In this document: positions 41,438 to 53,822 of the stretch, one piece after another | Layout of the letters: every line of letters begins with the position of its first letter | Position numbering within the stretch: position 1 is the stretch's first letter | Made by a program: the position numbers and the translations under genes | Assembly: GCA_002049455.2 (NCBI GenBank) | Contig: KV918767.1 | Span: 118,256-182,255, forward strand | Origin: Porphyra umbilicalis | Taxonomy: Eukaryota; Rhodophyta; Bangiophyceae; Bangiales; Bangiaceae | DNA length: 64,000 nt | Direction of reading: 5' to 3' | The notes under the pieces: generated by a model | Told to the model about the DNA's origin: nothing | The model's input: only the letters and a program-made list of their open reading frames with translations | Database searches by the model: none

Positions 41438-44340
41438 TGGCAGTGGCGGCGGTACGTGGTCAATAACGGACACAGGGGAGGCAAGGACCGTGGCCGGGCT
41501 CGACCCGGCTGCGGTGCCGTAACGATGCGCGCACTTTGCCCTCAACATCCGAGCGGGCGTCCCCTGGCCAATACAAAGTGGACAGGGGTAGCGCAGCTCG
41601 ACGCGCCGTCCCGCCGCGTCGCGGCGAGGATTAGTACCGGCCGATCGGACAGCGCCGGTGTGCAGCGCAAGCGGGCGACGGGTGGCGGCCGATCGCGGCG
41701 CAGGGACCTTGGACGTTGGTGTCGTTGACGGGCAACGCCCCTTCGGCTTGGTCGGTATGCTAGAGTGCTCCAACGGACGCGCCTGCACGGAGACAGCCAG
41801 TATGGCGCTGACGTGCACCCTGTACAGTCGTAGAAGGTGGATACGGCGGAGGTCTAAGCAGGCGTCGAAGGCGCAAAACGCACGTGAGGGGTGGCAGATC
41901 AAACTGCACCAGCGTGTGGCAGGAGCGACAGCGACGCGCAGGACTTGGCAAGGGGAGCGTGCCGTCCGAGGTCTGTAGAGGCTGCGTTGTGTGTGAAACA
42001 GACTCGTATTTTCGTGACTATGCCTCCCCGCCCAAGAGGAGGTGCACCGAGGGAGGTTGTTCGACCGCCCGCCACGGCAAATGAGGAGGAAAGCCGCCCA
42101 GCAAGACCACCCAGGGGTGCCCCAGATGTGACGGTTGGGAGGTGTGATATGCTGAGCAGCGTCTGCAGACTGTCTGCAGGGGCGCCAGGATGATGGACCG
42201 ATATGGTTGGCGCTCGCGCGACGGGCCGTCGGTCGACACGACAGCCGGTCAGCTGGTGTAGGGGAGGTCGGTTTCTTCGACCTGGCGAGGTCACCGGGGG
42301 CTTTCTCCCGCCCATGCATCGCCGCGTCGCTTCGTGTGCGTCTTTGTCGGGGCCTGCCGTCTACGGCGACCGCAAGGCGGCTGCAAAGCGGCCGCGGCCA
42401 CCGCTGGCAGCCACGAAACATACGTGTCTGACTATGAGTGTATGCAGTAGCTCAGCAGATGGCTTTGCTGCCCCCCCCACGCGCGGGACCGTCCACCGCC
42501 CCCAGCAGTGCATTCGAATGGGGCTATGCCTGCGCCTTGACCGCAGCAAGGGTGCCATTTCGGGACGAGATTGTCCCGCCGGCTCGCCTCGCTCGCGCGA
42601 CGGGCCCACCCCGGAATCTAAGTGGTCGCCACCGTTGAGGCCGGCAGGGGTGGCCGTTTGACATTGGTTCAGATACTGCCTACGCGGCGTGCGACGAAAA
42701 AATCGGTGCCGTCAGCCATCGTCGCGCTTCGTTCCGCCGTGGCAGGGAAGAAGAACAGGGTGGCCGACTCTTTTTTTTGCCACCGCCGCGGTGCAGAGCG
42801 CCGCTGGACACACCACTACTCAACTGTGAGGGCTGCGGGGGTGGAAGGAACGGGTGCAGCCTCGCTGCCTGCTGACGGCTGCAGGTCAAGCGGGCGTGGC
42901 GGCTCGTTGATCCGACACGCCCACTCAGCGGCCGACACGGGGCGGGTGGCGGTGTGGGTGCACGAGCGAGACGGAGGACGCAATCCAGCACAAACGACAC
43001 CGTCCGTTCAAATCCAAGACAGACAAGAGCACGGCGCATGGTGGCGAATGCGGGGGGTGTGGCCCGCCTCGATACGCGTCCGTAGACGCACAAAAGGGCG
43101 AATTGGCGGGTAAGACGCTTCCGCAGTGATCCACGTGGGCGCTGGCTACGGCAGCGCTGTGGGCAGCCGGCAAATCGGCGATTGGCAGGTGTTGGCGAAT
43201 GGCGGGAGCGGAGGCGGGGGGCGCGGCACAGCCTTTTTGGCCAGTGGGCCAGCAAGCATGACATCGTGGGATGAGCACGAACGTTGTCGCGGTCACCGCT
43301 GACACTCTTGCCGAGCTGTTCCTCGAATTTTTTTAAGTAGCTACATCTTCGATGCAAAGTTACCATCGGACTTGCAAACTGCATAGTTGATGGAAAATAT
43401 ACAGTTGGGTAATAAAAGGTAGCACCACTTTGAAGCGAAGGTGATACAGTATTGGCGGTCTCAATCGGTATCGCCCTGCGTCAATGTGGCTGTGCAGGGC
43501 ACATGGCCATGCGGCAAATGTAAGGACGAATATGGGTCCTACTGGATATTGCAAAGGTCAGACACGTTGGTCTTCCATGGCAGGGACCCCTACGCGCTTC
43601 TGTCCGTTGAAAGAGAGAAAAACCCGATGGATCGCTGTTTCCGGGGCAATAGAGAGGCAGCGGCCACCTGTCGCCAGCATCGAAGACGAAGAGTTGAGGC
43701 CCCGGCTACGAGAGTCGACCTGTGAAGCGGTATCTCCAAGCGTCGGCGTGGCTTCCCAGGGCGCCTTGTCCACCCGTAACGACCCCGCCCGCGGGTGCCA
43801 GCACGAGGCTCGGGACACGCAGTGCGACACTGGGCTTGCCGAGGGTTGCGCACCCAGCGGAAGCCCGCCGTCAAGCTACCGAACCCTCCTCGCACGTTGC
43901 GAAGAATTGTGTTGATGCAACCAGGCCCAATGAGCAACCCCGATCCGATCGTCACGGCGATATTGTGCCCTACGAGGGAGTTCCACGGGACAGCGCGCAA
44001 CGCGGACTCGCCCCACGGCTGTTTCCAGCGGCCGCGCTGCGGAGCGGTCACGCGCAGAATTGCTTTGTAGCCGACCGCTGGTGCCTCTGTCGCCGCAGTG
44101 CCCCCAATCGCCTTCCGCCCAAGTCCGCTTGCCGCAGCGCGTAGCTCGGCCAGGCGGAACATCGGCGTGTGCAAAGGTGGCCGCGGGCGCTCCCAGTCCG
44201 CGCGCCGCCGCCCGCAAGCGGTGCTTCCGTGAGGACGTGTCTGGGAAGAGCCTCGCGCCGGTGCATGCTGACCACCGCGTCGGGCGGGGCGGCCTGACTG
44301 CACGGCGGTAGTGCCTGGGCGCCCCTGCCGCGACTCGATG
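41438..44340. other. Gene-poor interval
   Basis: Nearly 3 kb with frames on both strands but no recognisable domain or codon pattern that favours one. It includes the upstream region of the bZIP-like gene and, at its right end, that of the LEA-like gene. A run of T (42770-42777) and small A/T-rich patches near 43330-43440 are the only compositional features. Confidence 0.4.
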
Positions 44341-44345
44341 TCGGA

Positions 44346-44351
44346 TATAAG
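44346..44351 (+). promoter_or_regulatory. Candidate TATA box of LEA-like gene
   Basis: TATAAG in the context GTCGGATATAAGACTGG, 163 bp before the ATG at 44509. One of the few A/T words in an otherwise GC-rich upstream region; followed by a pyrimidine-rich leader. Confidence 0.45.
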
Positions 44352-44508
44352 ACTGGCGGTCGCGGTCCTCCAACCTGCACTTCCCTCCCTCCCCATCCAG
44401 TCCCACAGCCCCCGCGCTCTCCACAGCACCTCGCCGCGCTCCACACCCACCACCGGCCGGCCCGCCCACCCAACGCTGCGTACAAGCCGCTCTCCCGCCC
44501 CCGACACC

Positions 44509-44721
44509 ATGGGTCTCGGCGACGACGTTAAGGACACGACCAACAACGCTGCGGAGGCGACCAACAAGGCGGCGCAGGGCGCCACCGACGCGGGCGGCAA
44601 GGCCGGGGAAAAGGTCAAGGAGGCCGGCACGGACGCCAAGGACGCGGCCGGGGACGCGGCCAACGACGCGTCGCGCCAGGCCCGTGACGGCTTCAAGATC
44701 ACCAGCCGCTCGTTCAAGTAA
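44509..44721 (+). CDS. Small LEA-like hydrophilic protein
   Basis: Seventy residues starting MGLGDDVKDTTNNAAEATNK, rich in Ala, Lys, Asp, Gly and Thr and free of Cys, Trp and long hydrophobic segments. Repeating KxAxGxAxD-like words (GGKAGEKVKEAGTDAKDAAG) suggest an amphipathic helix of the LEA_4/CsbD-like kind, which stabilises membranes or proteins during drying or osmotic stress. It ends GFKITSRSFK. A TATA-like word lies 163 bp upstream. Desiccation tolerance would suit an intertidal alga, but the role is inferred from composition only. The opposite strand is also open; composition of this frame and the promoter favour the plus strand. Confidence 0.65.
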   Translation: MGLGDDVKDTTNNAAEATNKAAQGATDAGGKAGEKVKEAGTDAKDAAGDAANDASRQARDGFKITSRSFK

Positions 44722-45493
44722 TCGCGTCACCGCGGCGACGCCGCCGGGAAGCCGGCGAACACACACTTGGGTGTATCCGACGGGTGGACCTTCGTTCCAT
44801 GATTCGGAGGCGTCCCGTGTGGCGGTAAGGGGGGGTGGGGGGCGCGTGGCGCCTGCGATGACCCAATGAGTGGGCGACCGGTCTGACACTCTCGGTGGGC
44901 GTGCCCGCTGCTCTCTCCGCCTCTTCCTGTTCTCGTCTTGTTTTGTTCGTACCGTAAAAGTATGTTTGCGCACGTGACCCCTACTGGCCTCCGTGCACCT
45001 GCTGGTCCCCCGCTCAAAGGAGGGAGACGCCGACGCCTGACAGCAACTACTACCAGCGAGAGACCCGTGTAGAGGCAGCGCAAGTGCTACCCATACACCA
45101 TACAAACCTCGCCTCATTGGTAACGGAACAGACGCGCTGCGCGTCCGAGGCAGCGTACCTGCGCAGTGGTGCATATCGTGTGTTCATGCGCAAACGCGTT
45201 TTTCTTGTAAAAAGCTCCGAAACCCCCTCCTCAAGGCCCCCCGCAAGGAAGTCGATTTGTGGAAGAACTGTAGAGGAACTGCGAGAGAGGCCACAAGAGT
45301 TGGTGGCTGACATTTCACGGGGTGACCCACAGGTTGGTGCAGATATAATCTCCAGCTGTCAAGAGCGACACGGAGCCAATCGCCATGACGGCAAAGGGTC
45401 TCCGTGATCCAATCGTCAATCAATATTGACCGCGTCACCGCATGTGTGGCTGTTGTTGGCCAGCTGCACAGGCTACTGACTGCTGGGAGATTG
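44722..45493. other. Intergenic, no gene recognised
   Basis: 3' flank of the LEA-like gene and of the BED/nitrilase-like gene on the other strand (convergent). Contains no recognisable coding frame. Composition falls to near even from about 45080. Confidence 0.4.
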
Positions 45494-45933
45494 TCAATGC
45501 CGACGGCGTAAGCGACATGGTCGTTCTACAGCTAGGCCCCCCCCGTAAGATGCCGACGTCGCAACTGTATGCGACGTGCAGGGAAGCGGCGACCGGGCTG
45601 AGGGACGGCTATGGCCGTGCTCAGCGCCTCGAGACGGTTCGGATGGTATAGTGTTGACAAACCGGACGACGCGCTTTTCCGCTGCGCAAATTGTTGTGGG
45701 CGATATCGCCCTTTCCGGCGCCATCATCATGGCCTGGATGATCCAGGCGGGTCCGCAAGCTTTGTCACGGAGCTTCTTACAAGAATTGCGCGCGCGGCGG
45801 GCGTGCTTGCCAATGTTTTTTCCGCCGCCGCTGCCGCCCCCCCACGTCCCGCTGGCGTTACTCTGCTTGAAAGACGCCGCGCGCTTGGAGCCCCCGCACG
45901 GCCGCCGCCACGGCGGCGGCGGCGCGGCGGCGG

Positions 45934-45964
<31 letters not shown>

Positions 45965-48803
45965 ACCCCCCTTGCCCAACCCCGCCGCCGCCGCGCGCGC
46001 ATACTCCCCCGCGTACACGGCCGGGCAGAGGTGGGGGAGCCCCCCCCCCCCCCATCCGACGCGGCGGCGGGCACGCCCCCCCCCCCCCCCCCCCGACCGG
46101 CGGGACCGCAGCGCCGGCACGTCGACTTCGGCGGCGGCCGCCGCGGAGGGGCCCTGCGCCGCCTCGGCGAGGACGAGCCCCCGCGGGTCGACGACCTTGG
46201 AGCCCCCGTCGGCGGTCGTGAGCAGCAGCGGCGGCGGCAGCGGCGGCGGCGGCGGCGGCGCCCCGCCCGACGCGGCGGCGGCGTCGTGGCCGTCCCCACC
46301 GCCGCCACGCGCGGCGGCGGCGGCGGCGGCGGCGGCGGCCGACAGGGGCGGTGGCGGCGGCGCGCGCACGCCCGCCGTGTTGGCCGACACGACGTACACC
46401 CCATTCTCCACCGCGCGCACCTGCTTGACCGCGTCCCGCACGGTGCGGCCGGGGGTGGGCGCCCACGCCTCGGCGGCGGGGTGGCACACGACTTCGGCGC
46501 CGCGGAGCGCGGCCGCGCGGACGACTTCAGGGACGAGCAGGTCGTCGGCGGCAACGACCGCGAGGGCGCCCAGCGGCGTGTGCGCGACGGGGAAGAGGTC
46601 GGGCGACGGGGGGGGGGGGGGGCGTCACCACCAGAGCCGCCGCCAGCATTGGCGCCCCCACCGCCGCCGCCGCCGCCGCCGCCGCCGTCCCCCGCGTCGG
46701 CGACGGGCGACGCCGCGTCCGCCGCGTGCAGCACCGCCCCGTGGAGCACCGCGCCGACGCCGGCGACCGGGGAGAGGATCCACGTGGCGTGCACCAGGGC
46801 GCCAGCGTCGTCCCCCCCCCCCCCCCCCCCCCCCGCGCGCACCTCGTACGAGGAGCCCGCCAGGTACACCCCGTGGTCGACGGCCACCGCCGCGAGCGCC
46901 GCATACTCGGGCCCGCCCGGCGCAATCGCCGCCTTGGCCGCCCACGTTGCCGCCGCCGCGTCGTCGGCCGCGGCGGCGGCCGCGGCGGCGGCGGCAGACG
47001 CCTCCTCCCCCTCCCCGCGACGGGCCAGCCCCGCCGTGAGGGGCGGGGGCGCCCCCGACAGCACCCCCGCGGGGAGGACGACGAGGCGCAGCCGCGGGCC
47101 GACCGCCCGCACCGCCGCGCCGACGGCAACGTGGACGCCCGCAATGGCGGCGGCGAGTGCCGCGCGCGCACCGTCGACCGTCGGGCAGTCGCCGACGGCC
47201 GTGGCGGGGAGTTGGAGGGGGAGCGCCAGGTACCGCCCGCCGCCCGGCAGTGCGGGGGGGGGGGCCCGCCGCCGGCAGCGGGCGGCGGCAAGGTCCCCAC
47301 AGGCAGCGCCGCGGCGGCGGCGGGGAGCGCAGGGGCGGTCACGCCCCCGTGGTCGTCCACGGCGCCCCCGTCGAGGTCCTCCATCGCCGCGGCGGCGGCG
47401 GCGGCGGCGGCCGCCGCGTCGGGCGGTGCCGACGGCGGCAGCGCCCCCTGCCCGTCGGGCGGCGGGACTAGCGGCCCGGCGTCAATCTCCATGGCGAGCG
47501 GCATTGGCAACGCCGCCGCCGGCGCCGCCACCGCCGCCGCCGCCGGCGACAGGCGCGGGGGGGGTGGGTAGGCCAACCCCGTCGCCGCCGCCACCGACAG
47601 CGCCGCGCGGGCGGCGGTGGCGGCCTGCTCCTCCGCCGCAATCACCGCCTGCGCCGCCGGGTTGGCGGTCGCAAACTCCGCACACGCCGCCAAGTGCGTG
47701 CGGATGCGCGTCGTGTTGCGCGCCTGGTTGATGGCGCAGTAGTTGCACGCCATGCGGCGGCCGCCGTCAAAGACGGCAAAGTGCTCCCAGATGGCGCCTT
47801 TGCGGCGGCCGGGGCGGCCGCGGCGGCGCTTGGCGGCGGGCTCGCCGCCGTCGTCGGGGGGGGAGAGGGCGGCGGCGACCGCCGCTGCGACGGCGGGGTC
47901 CGTCGCGCCCGCCGACGGGCTCGCATCCGACGCGGGGGGGGGGGGGGGCGCCCCCGCGCCGGCGCCCACGTCGCAGTCGAGGCCGGCCACGGCCGCTGCC
48001 ACGGCCGCCGCCGCCGCCGCCGCGTCGGCGGCCGCCACTTGCGCCGCCGTTGCCGACGCGTCGACGCCGTCGCCGCTGCTGCCACCGCCGCCGCCGCCGC
48101 CGCCGCCGCCGTCGCCGTTGCCCGCACCGACGGGGTCGACGCCGTCGAGGGGGTCCCCCGCGCCGCCGCCATCGTGGCCGGGCGGCGCGTGGTCGGGCAG
48201 CGACCCGTCGGCGGGCAGTGGGGAGTGAGGCGGCGCCTCGCCGCCGCCGCCCACGGCGTTGAGGTAATCCGCTTCGGCGGGGTAGTCGGACGGGATGGCT
48301 GCCGAGGTGGCGGCCGCCACCACCGCCGCGGCCTCAGCGTCGGTGCCGAGCAGGTCGCCGCTGCTGCCACCGCCGCCGCCGCTGCCGTCGGCGGTTGCGG
48401 GGGGAGGCGGTTCGCCGTCTGGGGGGGGGGGCATATCATCGGTGGCGGACGCCAGGCCACCCGGCAGCAGCGTCATGCCAGGCAGGGGGGTCGTCAGCCA
48501 GTGGGAACCGTGGCCGAGCGTCGGTGCGGGGGAGTGGCCGTCGAGGATGGTCGGCCGCGGGCGCGGCGACCGCACGACCGGCCCGCCGTTTGCGGCGGCG
48601 TCGCGGGCCGCCGCGGCGCGCCGCCGCGGCAGCGGGCGCCCCGCGGCCGTGCGAGGCGGCGGCGAGGCGGGAAAGGCGGGTGGGACCAAGCAGAGGAAAC
48701 GGATGCCGATGCCGTTGCCCGCTGCACCGTTGCCGTTGCCCGTCGTAACTTTCCCGGGGGGGACGAGCCGCCTCGGCGTCTCGGTGGTCGGCGCGCGCGT
48801 CAC
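45494..48803 (-). CDS. AT-hook/BED-finger protein fused to dead nitrilase fold
   Basis: From 48803 the N-terminal half is Gly/Ala/Pro-rich, then an AT-hook-like KRRRGRPGRRKG followed by a BED finger, WEHFAVFDGGRRMACNYC and NTTRIRTHLAAC. The second half is a carbon-nitrogen hydrolase fold: RLRLVVLPAGV where the catalytic Glu belongs (LPE), the region of the active Lys (LHGAVLHAAD, no Lys), LGALAVVAADDLLVPE where the active Cys belongs (GxxICYD), and RAVENGVYVVSANTAG. All three catalytic positions are replaced, so it cannot act as an amidase or nitrilase. The parts lie in three frames that switch at G11 (47254-47264) and G15 (46608-46622). One fused gene is the simpler reading; two neighbouring genes are possible. 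The C-terminal end beyond about 46090 is uncertain, as is the start (MTLLPGG at 48476 is an alternative). Confidence 0.55.
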
Positions 48804-49220
48804 GCTCGCGCGACGCGGACGCGCGCAACGTTGGTGAAGTGGTTTGATATGGGGCTACTTTTACAATTTGAGACCACCTAAGTACAATCCGCCTCGGTTT
48901 GGTCGTGCGTTTGCGCGCACGCGCGCGCCGCCCCGCGTGAGCCCCCCCCCCCAGTCGCCCCCAAAACGCCACTTGCACGCTCCGACGGCAAGACCCGTGC
49001 GGCCCCGCAGCGCGCGCGCTGCCACCGCCGCTCCCCCCCCCCCCCCCCCCCCCCCCAAACCCCACACGCGTGGGCGCGGCGTGCCCACCACAACTGCCCT
49101 GCCGTTGACCGTGCGACGCGATTCATTGGCGGCAGGCACCGAGGGCGGGGCGGGGCGGGCGGGCGGGCCGGTTTGGTCGTGCACCAGCGCGGGGGGGGGG
49201 GACTGTGCGCGGCGGCGGGG
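48804..49220. promoter_or_regulatory. Divergent upstream region of BED fusion and Snf2 genes
   Basis: About 420 bp between two divergent start codons. It holds one short AT-rich patch (48840-48895, including TTTTACAATTTGAG) and a C22 run (49035-49056). A shared promoter is plausible. Confidence 0.4.
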
Positions 49221-52200
49221 ATGGTCGGCGGGACGGCCGGCTGGGCATCGGGGCGGGGTGGCGGGGCGGCGGGCGCGTCCGCGCCTCGGCCGGCTGCCGC
49301 GGCCGCGGCGGGGGGTGCGGCGGGCGCCACCGCCGGTGCCGCCGCCGCCGCCGCCGTTGCCGCGCCCGGCGTCAATGGGGCGGCCGCCCCGGCGCCCGCG
49401 GGCGGGGGTGCCGCGGCCGCTGCCGCGGCCGCCGGCGCCACGGCCATGGAGCGGCTGGACGTGGCGTCGTTGGAGGCGGTCAAGCACCGCCTGCCGCTGC
49501 GGCCCGACATGATCCACGCCATTGGCGCGGCGATGCGGTCGCTCAAGGCGACGCTCGGCGCCGACGCGGCGGCGGCGGACGCGCGGTACCGCACCCTCCT
49601 GGCGCTCCTCAAGTCGCACACGCGGCCGCACCCCGAGGTGGAGCTGACGTTTCAACAAATGCAGGCGCTGCGGCTGCGGTTCCTCGCCCACAAGCTCCTC
49701 GCGGAGCGGAAAGCGTTTCCGGAGCAGCTCGTCGACGCCATCCGCAAGGGGCTCGTGCCGGGCTTTGCCGCCGCCCCGCCGGGTGGCGCACCGGCGGCGG
49801 CACCACCACCACCGGCAGCGCCGGCGGCGCCACCGCCACCGCCGCCGCTGCCGCCGCTCCCCTCCCCCCCGGTGCCCCCTGCGCCCGTGACACTGCCGCC
49901 GCCCCCCAACCCGGTGGTCATCCTGCCGCCAGACGCGTCGGGGGAGGGCGTCCCGGCGGGTATCTTTGTCCTCCCCGACCGGCGGCTGCCGGCGCGGCGG
50001 CCAGACATGGGCGTGACACGCCCGGCGCCGCTCGACGTGGCGACGCTGCTGCGGGAGCGCCGGCGGGTCATTGACCGCAAGGTGCGGGTGGAGGTGGCGG
50101 AGGTGACCGAGTTGCTCACCAAGCCACCGCCGCCGCCGCCACCACCACCCCCACGAGCCGACGGGGCGGCGGCGGTGGCGGCAGCCGACGGCGATACGCC
50201 CATGGCCGACGCTGACGGGGGGGGGGGGCGTCTGCGCCGGTCCCTGTGGCTGCCGTCACGGTGACAGCGGACGCAGGCGACGGCGTCGACGGTGCGGCGG
50301 CGCGAGACACGTCTGAGGACGCCCTCGCTGCCGCGGCCGCGGAAGCCAACCGCCTTGCACGGGAGGCGGCGCTGCTGCGTGGCCGCCTGCGGCAGCTCAA
50401 GCTCCTCACCCTCCAACGGCAGCTGCGGGCGGAGCTGCGCGACGAGTCCCGCGGCGCCGAAAAGGACGGCCGCCGCGGCTCCAAAACCCGCGCCCGCGCC
50501 CTCCGCGGCCTCCAACGCGAGTGCGAGCGCCGCACCCGCGCCGCCGCCCGCGCGGCCGACTCGTGGGAGCGGGAGCGCCGCAAAGTCAAGGCCGCCTGGC
50601 TCGCCGCCGTCGTCGACCACTCGATGCGCTTCCGCCAGTACCACCGGGACGTCGTGCGGCGGGGCTTGCGCGTCATGACCAAGGCGGTGGTCAAGTTCCA
50701 CGAGGACCGCGTCAAGACGTTGGACCGCGCGGGGCGCGACCAGGAGCGCGCACGCATCCAAAAGCTGCGGGATGACGACGAGGAGGGCTACCTCGAGCTC
50801 GTGCGGCAGACCAAGAACAGCCGGCTGATGGAGTTGCTCAACCAGACGGATAGCTACCTCAAGGAGCTCGGCGCGATTGTGTCGACGGAGCGCGCCAACG
50901 ACGAGCGGCGGGACGGCCCAGCGGGTGACACCGTGGGGGGGGGGTGGGCGAGCCGCCAGCCGCGCCGGCGGGCGACGCGGCGGGCGCCACGGGCGGTGGC
51001 GCCGCGCCCGCCGCCCTCAAGGCGCCGACGTACTATGAGATTGCCCACGCGGTTAAGGAGACGGTCACCGATCAGCCGAGCATCCTCGTGGGCGGCACCC
51101 TGAAGGGCTACCAGATGCAGGGCATCCAGTGGATGGTCTCCCTGTACAACAATCGCCTCAACGGCATCCTGGCCGACGAGATGGGGCTCGGCAAAACCAT
51201 CCAGACGATTGGCCTCATTGCGCACCTGATGGAAGTCAAGGGCAACGCGGGGCCCTACCTGATCATCGTGCCGCTGTCGACGCTCGCCAACTGGGAGATG
51301 GAGTTTGCGCGCTGGTGCCCGTCCGTCCGGGTGGCCGTCTTCACGGGCGACGCGCGCGCGCGCCGGCGGTTGTACAATGAGGTTATTGCGCCGGGCGCGT
51401 TCAACGTGTGCCTCGCCACCTACGAGTACGTGGTGCGGGGCAAGGCGCTGCTGCGGCGCCTCAGCTGGCAGCACATCATCATTGACGAGGGGCACCGGCT
51501 CAAGAATGCCGACTCGCGGTTGAGCGTCGTCCTCGCCACCCAGTACCTGTCCCGCAACCGGCTGCTGCTGACGGGGACGCCGCTGCAGAATTCGCTGTCC
51601 GAGCTGTGGGCGCTGCTCAACTTCCTCCTGCCCAAGGTGTTTGCGTCGTGCGACTCGTTTGAAGCGTGGTTTGCCGCGCCCTTTGCGTCCATGGCGACGA
51701 CGACGTCGACAGAGGAACAGGCGCAGCTGACGGAAGAGGAGTCGCTGCTGATCATCCGGCGGCTGCACCAGGTGCTGCGCCCATTTCTGTTGCGGCGGCT
51801 CAAAAGCGACGTCCTCCGCATGGGCGAGCAGCTGCCATCCAAGCTCGAGCACGTCCTCCTCTGCGACATGTCGGCGTGGCAGCGTTTCATGTACCGCCGG
51901 GTGGTTTCCGGGCAGCACATGGTCTTCACGGACCCCAACGGGCGGCGGCGGTTCGGGTTGCTGGCCAACCCGGCGATGCAGCTGAAGAAGTGTGTCAACC
52001 ATCCGTACCTGTTTTTCGACGACTACTCGGCAACGGTGGAAGCTGACGGCGAGCAGCTGGTGCGGGCGGCGGGTAAATTTGCGCTTCTCGACGCGTGCCT
52101 GACGAAGCTCCTCGCTGGTGGCCACCGGATGCTCATCTTCAACCAGATGACGCGGGTGCTCGACCTCCAGGAGCGCCTGATGCGGCACCGCGGCATTCCT

Positions 52201-53777
52201 TTCCTGCGGCTCGATGGTGCGACGCGACCGGAAGACCGGCGCGCCATGGTCGCTGAGTTCAACAGCGAGGAGTCAGAGTACAACGTCTTCCTGTTGACGA
52301 CGCGGGCGGGCGGGCTCGGTGTCAACCTCCAAACCGCCGACACGGTCATCATCTTCGACTCGGATTGGAACCCGCAGATGGACTTGCAAGCGCAAGACCG
52401 GGCGCATCGTATCGGGCAGCGGCGGCAGGTGCTCGTCCTCCGCTTCATCACTTCCAACTCGGTGGAGGAGAGCGTTATTGCACGCGCGTCGTTCAAGCGG
52501 GGCCTGGAGCAGAAGATTATCTCGGCGGGCATGTTTGACGAGACGTCCAAGGACGCTGAGCGGCAGGCGATGCTCAAGAAGCTCCTCCGCACGGGCGACC
52601 CAGGCGCCGATGGCGCGGCCGGCAGCGCGAGTGCGGGCGGCGGCAGCAACGGCGGTGGCTCTGGTACGGGCGAAGGCGACGACGAAGACGAAGAAGGGGA
52701 GGCGGAGGAGGAGCAGCTGACGCTGCCGAGCCCGGAAGAGATCAACCGGATGCTCGAGCGCGATGAGGGCGAGTTTGAGCTCTTTACCAAGATCGACGCG
52801 GACCGCGAGCGGGAGGCCGGCAACTTGCCACCGCTCATGACGGAAGCCGAGATACCCGACTTTGTCACGACCCCGACGCCTGAGATGCTCGCCGCTCGTG
52901 CGGACGCGGAGGAGGAGGTTGACGAGGCCGTCGCCGATGGCGCCATCTCCACAGACGTGGATGCGGCGGTGGAGGCGGCCGCGTCGGCGGGCGGCACCAA
53001 CCTCGGCATCATCCGCCAGCGGCGGGCGGCCAAGCAGGGGGCGGGTTTGTACGCGCTCGACCGGCTGACCGACGGCCAGTTTTTGGCACGTGTGCAGGGG
53101 GACAGTGACGGTCTGCCGCCGCTGCCAGGGCCGGCGCGCAAGCGGGGGCGCGGCAGCGTCGGGCCGTCCCCGTCACCGGGCGGCGACGACATCGACGGCG
53201 GTGCCTCGCGTCCTTCGCGGTCGCCGGCTGGCACAACGAGCGACGCGGGCACCCTGCCCGATGACGAAGTCCGCTTCCCCCGCCCGTCTGCCAAGCGCCC
53301 CCGCAGTGGCGCGGCGCGGTCGAGGGCGGGTGCCACACCGCGGGCGGCGGCGACGGGCTCGACCGCCGGCGGCCGCAAAGGCTCCGCCTCGGCACAGCGG
53401 GCGGCCGCGTCCCGCATTGCCGCACAGGCCAAGAAGCTGGCCAAGCGCGACGCGAGCCGGCGCAAGCGGGAGGAGCAGCGGCGGGCCAAACTCGAGGCCA
53501 CCGCCGCGGTGGCTGCCACCACCGCCGCCGACGCTGCCGCGCGCGCTGTCGACGCTGCCGCGCGCGCGCGGGACAATCCAGCCGAGGCTGGCTTCGCGGC
53601 GGACGCGGCGGCGCGTGCCGAGGCTGCGGAAGCGCGCGCAGCGGCGGCACGGGCCGCCATTGTCGCGGCGGACAATTTTTCTGCCGCCCGCCGGCGAGAG
53701 GAGGAGGCGGAGGAGCGCGCGTTGCACGTGGCCGAGGCGGCGGCGCTCAGCGCCACCGCCGACGAGTCGACAGCGGA

Positions 53778-53822
<45 letters not shown>

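Noticed and set aside
42680-43384. 234-residue minus-strand frame
   Set aside because: No recognisable domain; Cys/Arg/Pro-rich composition suggests chance openness.
43590-45174. Long minus-strand frames opposite the LEA-like gene
   Set aside because: They are shadows of GC-rich plus-strand coding sequence and have no domain or conserved motif.
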